A stretch of 64,000 nt of DNA from Blasia pusilla. Taxonomy: Eukaryota; Marchantiophyta; Marchantiopsida; Blasiales. The DNA is taken from assembly GCA_050084515.1 (NCBI GenBank), contig CM114274.1:10230001-10294000 (forward strand), written 5' to 3'. A program made the position numbers and the translations under genes. Shown piece after piece: positions 24,523 to 35,300 of this stretch; positions within the stretch are counted from its first letter, which is position 1; each line of letters opens with the position of its first letter. The notes under the pieces are model-generated. The model made no database searches. It was not told where the DNA came from and saw only the letters and a list, made by a program, of their open reading frames with translations.

Positions 24523-24527
24523 TGGGC

Positions 24528-26371
24528 CCCATCTCCCCCTTCTTTTTCATTTCTCCACTTGCTTTCGTGATCCGCACTTTCTTGTTTCTTCCTCCTCCCA
24601 CCTCCACTCTCCCCCCCCTTATTGCCCCGTCCACCCTTGTCTTACCTTCCACGATGAACTACTTATGTGGGCCCCACCTTCTGCAATCCATGTCCAAACT
24701 TATCCATCCATGTTCGTCATAGGAATGGACTTGTCCATTTTTTTGCAATCATCCATGTTAATCCAACTCGTTGGACATGTTTACTTCCTTTTAATATGAG
24801 GTTCTTTGGACCCTGTAAACTAAGGAAACTTTTATGATGCAGAACTACAGGGCCCATTCCATCATCCCCATGACATTGATTTTCTAGTGGCTGATAATAG
24901 ATTTTCTAGTTGATTTTCTGGGTCTCATCACATCACTAAGGGATCCATCCCATGAAACTTCATGTGGTAGCAATAAGGATTGGAGACAAGGCAAGATGTG
25001 CTTTGATCCAAAAGGAATCCCCAATTTTGTTAAACCCAAAATTATTAGGCATTATACCTTTTGGAGAAAATTTTCCCCTTTTAAAATAGATATCTAATTT
25101 CTTCTTCTTTTTATTCAACCATCCAAAATTAAAATTGATCAAGGGATCCGCTACAACATAAATTTGTAACCAAATATCTATTGCATTGTGGATAAGAAAT
25201 CTCCACCTTTGAGAGTTTGAATGCTGAAAATCCAAATTCATGAGAATTTGTATTCATGAAAGTTTGTCTGATTATACTTTGTGAAAATTTGAAATTAAAA
25301 AAAAATTCCTACTTTCTCCCATATAAGAACATATACTTCCATCCTTTGAAAACACAAATCATTGTTGCCTTTTTTTTTTATGTCAAGACACAAATTTATC
25401 ATATGGTTGACATACGACACAAAACCCTCCTATACTTTGAAATCAACTTTCAATTCTTCTTCATCAATTTGTAGAGAGGAAGATCATAGAAGATTCTTGT
25501 GTGAATTAAACCCATAAGGCTACCTTCCCAACAAAGAATCATCATGGCGCCTAGTAGTCAAATCCAATTTAGGTCCCGAAGGGGATGTAAGATGTAATTA
25601 CAAATGCAAATGACATGCAAAAAAATCAAATGAAATTGAGTACAACACAATAAGCATATTCAAAGATTCATTCACCCACCATGGCATACATTCAATCTCA
25701 ACATAGTCCCTAGTCCAATTATCACTTTTTTATGGAAAAATGGGCTCCACTTTGGAGTTTTCTTGTCAAAAAAACTACATCTAGGCACAAAAATACAACC
25801 CTCAACTTACTTAGAGGGACCCTTGCAATGGTGCAATAAATCCTTAAGTCCTTCCAAGTAGCCACACACTTGCAATACGTACTCACGCTTTTGCCAATGA
25901 TCATGATGCAACCAACTCAAATATCTATATCTACACAATATTTATCAAGTTCATGTCATTGATAAGACACAAACCAAAAATCCCCCGTACATATGAGCAA
26001 CCCTACATCTAAGAAAATATAGATTTTCTTTTTCCTCCACTCAATACACGCCTTGTACATACCAACTTTAATGGGTAATAGAATGAAACGGATACATCAT
26101 TGTGCATACCAAACTCTATTCTTTTTTTATATCTATCTACCAAATGCCAGTAAGAAATCTTAATGAGACGACGGGGCCCTACTCAACCTTATCATCATCG
26201 AAAAAATCTTCAATTTAATGAGAATAAAACCTTTCCCAAACCAAGCCTCGACCAATCTTTCCAAGTTGCTCACTTGAATCAGAAGGTGACGATTGATTCT
26301 TGAAGATGGGTCCTAAATTGATCCTTTGCTCAGACCCAAAATATGGTTAATCCCTTGTTCCAAGACTTGAG
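24528..26371. other. AT-rich intergenic, no gene seen
   Basis: A pyrimidine-rich stretch near 24530-24620, then AT-rich sequence. No coding signal or matched repeat. Confidence 0.4.
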
Positions 26372-26583
26372 AGGACCTAGAAAGAGATAATCCCTCCTTA
26401 TTGGTAGCTTTGGGGGAACCTCAACTTTACCACCATCCACTTTAAAAAGGCCCTTGGTTTTGACCCATGACTCAAATGAAGTTCGCATGGGTCAAAACCA
26501 AGGGCCTTTTTAAAGTGGATGGTGGTAAAGTTGAGGTTCCCCCAGAGCTACCAATAAGGAGGGATTATCTCTTTCTAGGTCCT
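26372..26583. repeat. Near-perfect long inverted repeat (98-bp arms, 16-nt loop)
   Basis: Left arm 26372-26469, loop 26470-26485, right arm 26486-26583. I find one difference between the arms, which would be a G-U pair in RNA. The right arm runs on into an ORF (26467-26781, 104 codons) of unknown identity, so the left arm looks like an inverted duplication of part of that sequence. A transcript would fold into a long dsRNA-like hairpin of the kind that feeds Dicer-like processing or marks a young MIR-type locus. Expression cannot be judged here. Confidence 0.88.
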
Positions 26584-29500
26584 TGGCATTGTATCCTTGA
26601 TTGTATTGATGCCATAGACTTAGCTACTTATGAGACTATTGTTTATCACCAAACCAAAGAGGATAAGATCACAGACCAAACCTTGAAAATTAGCTTCTTC
26701 GGCAAACGTGGGGTTAAATCCCTCCATTCATTCATAAGAAAAGTTCCATTCAAACTAACATGTGGCCCAACTTGGTGGTAGTTGCATTATACAATACTTC
26801 AATAAATCCTTAACACCAATCTCATCCTTGTACTCAAACCACTAACATTATTGCAAGCATCAATTCTTTGTGATTCACACTCCACCTCCATATTTGATGG
26901 ATATATGCCTATAAGGATGGATCCTTGATCATCATTGGAAGGTTTGTCACTATGTTAGGGTTTTTGCATAGAGCCAAGTCTCTTTCACAAACTCTTAAGC
27001 TACCACATTCAAGATCAACTTTGCACATGTTATGGAACATCTCTACCTATTTCTTTGCATGTTGATTAACCACATTAACAATCAACATATCAACAAAATA
27101 AAGGTTGAAATTTTTAAGAAGTACAAACACAAACTCAATCCAATAAAGATTATCTAGTAGCTCAATAGGTGGATCCTAATCATTAAAGACTATAATTTGG
27201 ATGAACACAATCCTTATTGTTCCTCTTAAGCTTTGAATAGGATTTTTGAATCTAATAATTGGGATTTAGATAGGGAACTTTTGTAACTTATTTTTAGACA
27301 CCAATCTATCCCCAAAAAATCAACTTATGTAAGTTGGTTGGAGTTTGCACAAAAAAAATAATTCATTGAGTTGAAATATATAAGCTTTTAAATCTTTGGC
27401 GAACAAGGGAAGGAAAAGAAGCCCTTCAGAGATTCTTTGGTATTGAGAGATGGAGGAAGGATTCTTACATTCGATGATTGGATGTGTAGTTCTTGGTCTA
27501 AATCCTCATCATCCCCAATATGTTTCTTAAGGCATAATCATCTCAAAATTTGGTAGGCTACATCAAGGATAATGTATAACACATTCAAGTCAAGCAAGGG
27601 CCTAGTACAACTAATATGTTTCATACGTATGTTTGTGTTGCCCCTTTTTTTGTCTAAAAGAATTATAAGAATGGGATAATGTTACTACTTGGGATAGAGG
27701 CGTCGAGACAAATCCTTTGCAAGTGCATTTTTTCCAAGAGCAGCTAATTTGTGAGTCCACTTCATGTGAGCACCACATTACATGTCCATGTAAGTTTGCG
27801 AGTCCATAACTCCGTTTCGCCATTGTGATTTTTGGGACTCAAATTGACCTCATGCTACAATCATGAAAGAGATTATGAGTCAAACTCACAATTGGATCGC
27901 AAACTACGACTTTTGGGACTCATCATAGCGACTATGGGGGCTCACACTAGAGTCGCGAGAGACTCACAACGGGGTGATAGGAGTTGCATATGATAAGTCA
28001 TCTTCTATTCCTTACAAAAGGCACTCCGAAAAGGGTGGCGTCCTCACTTTGTGCTTATGATCCTACTTAGTGAGAAGGGAGACGAGTATACCTCAACCAG
28101 TGTGCGGCCTTGAGAGGGGAAATAGTATTAAATTACCAAACACGTGTGAGGTACACGTGGATAGTCTACACGACGAGAGAAAAAAAAACTACGTTTATGT
28201 GTAGAGGTCGTAAAGAGTCAATTAAGAAACCTTTTGCACCTCATTGAAATCCGGTTGGGATTTCAATGAGGTGCAAAAGGTTATGTTTTAGTTGGTTCCT
28301 TCATCGAGAGGCATATACTTGCATTGTACATGCAACAAATGAAGTCTGAATGTTGGTCGTAGTATCTCCTAAAACAACAAAGGACCCCTAAACATATGAA
28401 TAATGGGTTTTGCTTGACAGTGAGCACATGGTGGGGAGACTTTAAACTCTAAAGCACAAGAAAAAATTTAAAAGGAGAGATTATGTGCTTGATACTAACC
28501 AATGTCAAACATTTCTGGAGTATCATATTCAACATCGCGTCTAAGAGAGTTGATGATAGACTTCAGCTTCGAGGAAGCAAACCAATGGAGGCAATTATGA
28601 AAACTCATAAATAAATAAATAAATAAAGTAATATATGAATATTCAATAGGTTGGGGACTTAGTCAATTATTTAAGTGAATTATCCTTTGGATTGTAATAC
28701 AAATGTGTAATGTTCGCACTTTATGTTATGTCTGTCACTCTACATGACAACAAAGAATATCCACTTTTGCAAAGTTTATCTACTCCTAGGGATGTTTGTC
28801 ACAATGTACTTTTACCCAGATGGACAGATGATCAATGTAGAAATGCTCCTCTTCTTGTGAGGGAAAGACAAAGGGCTTATCACTCTCTGCATAGTCTCAT
28901 TGGTGGAATCACGTATTTTCCGAGGTTATCGTCCTAAACACACCACAATCATCCATGATGAAGGAGGGTTTTGGCCCTAATCAAGTACATGAAATCATTA
29001 GCACCACAAGATAATCATTAGGAAGATGCAGTAAGTCCAACTCTAATAACTCCTCTAAAATATGAGAGGTCCCCTCCGAACTATCTGTGTCGTATTTGGA
29101 TACTTGTGACTCTTACTCAAAAGTGTATCTTGCTCCATTGTCTTGAGTCCATCTCACTCATCCAATGCCTTGATCCAGAAACATGGACCATCCCCTCATA
29201 AGTGCACGGATGATCGAGGGTTGCTGACTTTCTTGATAAGTTTAGGATCCAACGCATGGTAATTTATCACATTCTCTCCAACAAGATATCATTGAAGCAT
29301 ATAAATTAGCTCCTACTGCAACAATGAGTTCCTCTCTTAATCATACCAACGTTATCATTACCTTCATACATGAATTATTCATAGGAACAAATATGATTCA
29401 TTTGGGTTGAATCAAATTTCCATGAAAAGTACTTGTGCATGTACTAATATGAGGAAACCTCCATCTCTCACCATTCCAAGATGTCGTACGCATACACATC

Positions 29501-30486
29501 GCTTCACAACATACATCGTTATCATCGAACATACACACAAACACGCACGATCCTATGCTAACTCATGATATCCAAACAACGAGACAAGAAGCACCAAAAT
29601 ATCTCCAATAAATCGATCCAATCTTTCTCAACATCTCACACCAAACTCTCAATGATGTGCACTCTTTCTTATGTCAAACCAAACTCATTCTCCTAATGAG
29701 AGGCTTGGGTTACACATACAAGGCAAGGAGGACCATAGCTTCTCCGTCTCATGCCAAGAGGTTCAACAAAGAGATAATGAGATCTCAAACTCTCTCTCTT
29801 GGAGATATACCCCTTCCCTCTCCCAAGCCCTCTCCGCATTAACCTATGCTCATAGGTCACCTCCTTGGCTTTTGACCTGCTGTATCGGATCAAGGGCCAC
29901 TTTTCAAAGAGGAAAGGAAACTATACCACAAATGATAACTTACCCAAAATAGTAAGTTTCTAAAATGGCTCCAAATGAGCCGAGACGAAAGGAAAACCTA
30001 CTCTCGCAGGTTATCGATGGCCTCAACATATCATCCTCGACCTCATGAGGCTATCCTCCATTATCTCGAATGCGCTCTACTAGATCTCGCCGATCTATCA
30101 CAAAAGACGTAACAACGAGGTTTAAAACTGAATTATGAAACAAACTCGAAGATTTTATCCGTTGAAACTCGTACTGGGCTTTCTTCATTAGACAAATTCA
30201 ATTGTAGTGTTGGGTTTATGTGGTTGAGGTTCTTTAGTAAGATCTTTGTGTTTCAACTTCACCTTTAGGGGAAGATCTACTCCGATGAAAATGAAGAGGA
30301 TGATCGTGAAGTCGAATACCAGTGGATGACTCATGGATTGATAAACACGAGTTGCAACTCTACTATTCAAAGGAACATCGCGACTGCAGCAAACAAAGAT
30401 CCAAAGCCCATAAGTCCTGAAGTGAGACGTAAAACTTGGGTACGATGGGACACTGTTCTTATGGACCTCGAGGGTGGAGAACAATA
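26584..30486. other. AT-rich intergenic; short ORFs of no known family
   Basis: Mostly unannotatable. Right of the hairpin, the ORF to 26781 (ending FKLTCGPTWW) is unidentified. A further short ORF at 28710-28937 has coding-like composition but no recognised domain. A perfect short hairpin lies at 28228-28282. Confidence 0.35.
28228..28282. repeat. Perfect 24-bp inverted repeat, 7-nt loop
   Basis: Arms 28228-28251 and 28259-28282 are exactly complementary; loop CGGTTGG. No T-run follows and there is no gene next to it. Confidence 0.9.
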
Positions 30487-30703
30487 TCGATATTATCACT
30501 AGAGAGTGCCTTCTTGATTTGCAAACACTTCTCTGTTTGACACCTGACAACTGAGCAGCAAAAAAATGTTTCATATGCTACGAACAACAAGAATAAAATT
30601 TGAATTTGTGTGCAACATCATTAGTCCCTTCACGGATTATACACTAGCAAAAGCTCTTCAAACATTTTTTTATTTCGCGTACATCGCACAGGCACCTTAC
30701 TAG
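30487..30703 (+). mobile_element. Non-autonomous Helitron, 217 bp
   Basis: Starts TCGATATTATCACTAGAGAG after host A, contains CTTCTTGATTTGCAAACAC and TGACACCTGACAACTG, and ends with the CGCGTACATCGCACAGGC remnant hairpin, ACCTTACTAG and host T. Same family as 14264-14476. Confidence 0.88.
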
Positions 30704-31330
30704 TGGAAACTATGACTGAAAACAATCCAATTTCCAATAGGCCAGAGATTAGACATCAAAGTGGGGAACCATACGCTAAAGGAAGAAAAGGAGCTTTTAG
30801 TTGAGGGGAAACTCAAAACAGCCAGTAGTGATTGGCGGACGAGAACCATGAGCTGCTAATGGGTGGAAGAGAATGAATCTTAAAGCAAGTCCCCATGGAG
30901 TCACGGCGACAGGTCCCTCTCTGCCTAGGTCAACGGTCCTACCAGTTTCCAGGTAGGGTCACAAACCATTTCCAACGTTTAATTATGAAAGAATTTAAAT
31001 GACAACCAACTAATTAATTTCAACTAGCATTTCAACGCCATAAATTTCACGGCACATAAGGACCAACGACTGAACTGATAACCGTGGATTTAACATCCGA
31101 AGGATCACGCCACCATGGAATTGCCCCATGGGGACCTGCTCTTAGCGCGCACTAAGCATTTCGGCACGGAGTGTACTCGCTGGACACAATGCGAGAGGAT
31201 ATCCAGCTAAGTATTCACTCTGATTTTGGACAGGTTTGGACGTTTAGGGTTAGGGTTGCCAAGAATTGCACTCCCAACTGTGAACATGAGATATACGTCA
31301 GTCGGTTGAAGTCTGTTGCAGTATAGTGGG
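30704..31330. other. Intergenic, no gene seen
   Basis: No ORF, repeat or regulatory signal I can support. It includes a CTAGGGTTAGGG-like scrap near 31250 too short to call telomeric. Confidence 0.35.
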
Positions 31331-31499
31331 CTTCAAACTATGTGAGGTCCAAACCCATACACCGACAATTTCAATTGAGAAAAGAGGTCACGAGAGGATA
31401 TTATGAGCTGTAAGGCCAACGAAGACCACAACCATAGCATGCAAAGGCGATGCGCAAGCGCACGGACCGACAAGGATGCTTGAACTGACGACTGTACTC

Positions 31500-31890
31500 C
31501 AAAGTTACTCTCCGAAGAAACAAATGCGATGGCACACTGCTGAGCCTCATTCCACAATTTTGTGGTACACGCTGAGCACAACGATAGTCGCCTCCAATGC
31601 CAACAAACCTGAATCTTGGACGTGAACAAAGCATTATGGATGATGACATTAGGCTCAGAATACCGTATCAGAACGAGAGTTCTCGCCCACTTCACCGTTA
31701 GTCGGGAGTTGTGCTTCGCCCGAAAAATGTGTGGTAAATGCTGAGCAAGAGTGACAGTCGTCTCCGATGGCAACAAACCTGAACCAATTAGGCGTATACA
31801 AAGAATTATGAGTGACGGACATATTAGGCTCACAACACCATACAGAGCAAGAGTCCTCACCCACTTCACCGTCAGCCACCAGCTGCTCCA
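31500..31890. repeat. Imperfect tandem duplication, about 185-bp unit
   Basis: Two diverged units on the minus strand share CACTTCACCGT(T/C)AG, GAGTTCTCGCCC/GAGTCCTCACCC, ATTAGGCTCA, AAAG(A/C)ATTATG, CAACAAACCTGAA and GTCG(C/T)CTCC. Long minus-strand ORFs (31333-31869, 31655-31891) cover it and read the two units in different frames, so coding constraint is doubtful. It lies downstream of the sulfurase-like gene. Confidence 0.6.
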
Positions 31891-32045
31891 TGAAATGCTC
31901 TATCTACAGACCCGGGCATTCCCTAGCAGATCAGAGGTAACACATTGTAGTTCCGGCCATGAGTGATAGCCTGCTTAGTTAATGAGAACTTGACTATCTA
32001 GATCCAAAGCTTCGTTCCTTTCAATGTACAGGCGGCTCCAGTCAA

Positions 32046-32987
32046 CTAACTCGATATTGTTCCAAAAGATCTCCTCCGTACTAAAAGACAGGTGATCCTT
32101 GTTGAATTTCCTATAACTTTAGGTAAGGTGCAGAGTACATAGTCAGGTTTATGCAGAGCGAGGTTCAATTTATCTTCACCCAGTACTAACTTTGTCGCGT
32201 CAAGCAGTACGTGCCAGCAATTGCGCTGAGCCTCTGATACCCAATGCAAGGAATACCTTGTTCCATCGATATCTGCTGGGTAAGCAAACAAGCCTTTCGG
32301 ACTGTGTTTGCTTTTCTTCCTAAATGTCTGGCTCAGTAACGAGCCGTCAATTCTCAGATCAAGCCAGTCCGCCGGTACAGGAATGACTTTCGCCTCTTTG
32401 TATGAGGCAAACGCCCGAATGTCATCCACTTCCGAGGCCAGAACCGTCATGTAATAATTGTACCTGAAGAAGGGGTAGCTCTCCCCTACTAAGGCCATGG
32501 CTTGCTTGAGAGTGGATGTGAACACCACTACGTACTCGTCATCATCCAAACTACAGTGCTTGAAAACCCTGTTGCGCGCGTGAATCTCGGGAATAGAGAT
32601 CGAATCATCGCCCGCGGTCGACTTTCTTGTCAAAATGTCTAGCAATTTAGATGGTTCCAGAGGCATCTTGTCCGGCTCCGGGAGGACACTCCCAAAAAAC
32701 GCTGGATCTTTCTTGCTGGATGATCCAGAGGAACGGAATTTCCCACTTGGTGCACCGCCATCCAGATCCTCCTTGAAACCAGGCATCTCACCACCTCTTC
32801 CTATGAGGGTGTCATAGTACTCAGGGTACCGAGCTCGCACGTACTGCTCCACATATCGCATTTCCGAAGGTGTGATCGGGCCAGACCATCTGAGATCCAA
32901 TCCGTGCAAGGAAGACATCGCCTCCGCGATGATATGTGGAGGAATTATAGACGTCCGTGCCTGCATTGTCGTCCCACGTATTACCAT
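32046..32987 (-). CDS. Short Mo-cofactor-sulfurase-like PLP-transferase-fold protein
   Basis: A 313-residue ORF resembling the class-V aminotransferase part of plant MOCOS/ABA3-like proteins (the group annotated in Arabidopsis as PLP-dependent transferase superfamily). Matching stretches are YVVVFTSTLKQAMALVGESYPF, a block ending KEAKVIPVPADWLDLRI, KSKHSPKGLFAYP, GTRYSLHWVSEAQRNCWHVLLDA and NLALHKPDYVLCTL...ITCLLVRR. Family proteins are usually 600-900 residues. This one stops right after the CLLVRR strand and lacks the following half and any MOSC domain; the usual PLP lysine region is not recognisable. The start may be the ATG at 32987 or the one seven codons on; AAAG|CATGG just upstream could also be an acceptor of an unseen first exon. 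It may be a truncated paralogue or a lineage-specific short form. Confidence 0.7.
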   Translation of the reverse strand: MVIRGTTMQARTSIIPPHIIAEAMSSLHGLDLRWSGPITPSEMRYVEQYVRARYPEYYDTLIGRGGEMPGFKEDLDGGAPSGKFRSSGSSSKKDPAFFGSVLPEPDKMPLEPSKLLDILTRKSTAGDDSISIPEIHARNRVFKHCSLDDDEYVVVFTSTLKQAMALVGESYPFFRYNYYMTVLASEVDDIRAFASYKEAKVIPVPADWLDLRIDGSLLSQTFRKKSKHSPKGLFAYPADIDGTRYSLHWVSEAQRNCWHVLLDATKLVLGEDKLNLALHKPDYVLCTLPKVIGNSTRITCLLVRRRSFGTISS

Positions 32988-34840
32988 GCTTTGCAGAACA
33001 ACAAAAGTTAATCCAAAAGAAAAACGTTAGCCAGTGCTTCAAATCATTAGGTTAAACGTATCCGACTCGAGAATTCGAAGATCACAGCATCGGCAGAGAT
33101 CTACTCCGCCGCTGGATTTAAAATTTTGATCTCTTGCATTGTCATTTCTCTACAAAGACGTCGCAAATACTTTTGAAGAAAGAAAAAATCGGTAATATGA
33201 CCAGTCCTTGACCTTGGGAAGGAGGGATGCAAAGACCATCAATGTCCACAAAATGCAACGGCTTCTGCATGCGCTAAGCTCGCAAATAATCAAAGTACTA
33301 GGCTTATCATAACTATTCAACCAGACGCAAGTTCACCGCAGTAAATCTCTACACACCTGGGGCCCCTCCTCTTTACTCCGCGGCTTACGAGAACGGTAAG
33401 GCACGAGATTAGACCCCATGGTTGCAATTGAACACTCCACGGTCGGTAGCTGTACAGCTAGGAGACCAAAGCCGTGGAGAAGAAATCTGGTTATTGACGA
33501 TTAGTGTCTATGAAGAAGTCCGACACATCAAAATACCACCCAGAGTTGAAATGGATTCATGGAGATATGAATGCCGAGATCGTACAGCTGATTCTGATAC
33601 TCGCGGCATATCAGTACAACAGCTCTGAACGCCACACACTCTCACCTCGGGGAAGAACGAAGGCAGAGAACAAGGAGAATGGGGAGTAATTTCAAACTCA
33701 TGCGATAAGTAGCATGAGAGAGCAAAAGCCCCTCATTCAACAGGGTTCAATAGTTTACTCGAATCCACTCTCGCCAATCGAAGGTCTTTGAGAGCGTCGA
33801 CTGAAATTGGGAGCGCAGGTGGAAGATGCACATAAGCACGATTACCATCAAAAAGTGACTGCCGAGTTGGGGGGATGTACAGAAATTGAGACAGGAATCG
33901 GGACAATGATGGAATCGATAGTAAATGGTCGCAAAAGGTAGTGAGAAATAGGAACACCAAATTTGCAAGTGAATCAGTCTTCGGTCTTAGGACCCCAACG
34001 GGAGGAAAAGGCCAGCAAAAACAGCACCTCAGGAGACTACAACAGCAATAGCAACGGACCTACAAACAACAAAACAACCAACAACATGGACCCCGACAGG
34101 ACAAAGCCGAACCCCGCAATCCCTCAAAACCAGCATCCAAAAGCAATCAACATCACTATCCTGTAACTTGAAGCGAAAGCGAAAACAACCCTCGGCCATC
34201 ACCCGCGGAGATGCCGCACACTCCGCCTCTGCTCTCCCATTCCCCGCGTCGACGACCAGAACAGCATCATGTTATTACCACTCCGATCTGCTCAACTGCA
34301 ATCCACATTATCAATTCCAGTCTTCCTCCATACTCGCTCAATCCCCTTTCATGTGCTTCCCTACAGTCAATCCTCCCGTCACTACTTTCGCTACCATCTC
34401 CTCTTCCTCCGCGCAGAATCCATCCTCTCCAACTTCTCTCTCTTGCGCTCCAAAATCCTCCCCTCTCTATTCTATGCTCCGCCACTGTCCTGGGCCTGGC
34501 TATGGGGGTTACAGTCGCTGCTCGGCCCCGTGAAAGTCAATCACGAGACTCGTCGACTTCGCTCCGTGTGGATTCCAGCTAACTTCAAACTCGTTCACAG
34601 TTCAGACTCTTCCGACCTGAGGTTGAGGGTGGTCACGGTTAGGACTCGTCGGGTCGGTTCCAACGATCGCCTACGGGAAGTAGACACGTTACGTAATGGC
34701 ACGTGCCAAGAGGTGGTTCTCGCCGTGAGTTGAGTATTCTTCTTCAGAAGCAGTCAATGTGCGACATCTGTTCTCTGCTCCTGCCGCTGTCCTTGCAGTT
34801 CATTGTGAGTCCTGTTCGCGTGTCGCCGTGAATCCTGTCC
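32988..34840. promoter_or_regulatory. Upstream region of the sulfurase-like gene; CT-rich block
   Basis: No recognisable gene. A minus-strand ORF ending at 33733 (VHLPPALPISVDALKDLRLA) has protein-like composition and could be an isolated exon; I cannot place it. 34220-34500 is pyrimidine-rich and opens several overlapping ORFs by composition only. Confidence 0.3.
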
Positions 34841-34849
34841 GTGGTCTGG

Positions 34850-35300
34850 AGACACTCGCGACGTCGCGGTGCACGCAGTGTCCGGAAACAGCGCAGAGAG
34901 CTCTGTGCGAAAGAATCATGTGAACCGCTCACAAATCTGCGACGTCGGGATGGATGCTAACCGTAGTGACATTACAACCACGTAGATATTCTCATTGACC
35001 CCAGTACATTACGTTGTGGACTGAAAAATGGCACCTGATCTTCGCGCCTGTCACAGTCAGGACGTCGCGGTCATACATAACCATAGCGGAATCAGGAAAC
35101 CACGGTACATGACGTAGTTGACTTGGTAGAGAACCGCTCGAGTCATGTTCGTCTACGGACAGTCGCGACGTCGCAGTGCATGCGTTACCACAGTGAAAGT
35201 AGGAATACACGTATATGGCATCGTTGACTGACGTATGGCACTCCCATCGGTACGCCTGTGATCCTGCCCGTCCTCTCGCATTGTGACGTCGCGGTGCATG
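34850..35300. repeat. Degenerate array around CGACGTCGCGGTGCA
   Basis: The core (G/C)GACGTCGCGGTGCATG recurs with variants at about 34858, 34936, 35062, 35166 and 35282. Intervening sequence is loosely similar (GTGAATCCTG, CATTACGT, TGACGTA). Spacing is about 80-125 bp. No ORF. Confidence 0.6.

Noticed and set aside
31245-31260. TTAGGGTTAGGG-like sequence
   Set aside because: Two units only, too short for an interstitial telomere repeat.
34168-34733. Three overlapping plus-strand ORFs in a CT-rich block
   Set aside because: All three frames are open because of pyrimidine-rich composition; no domain, splice signals or start context.
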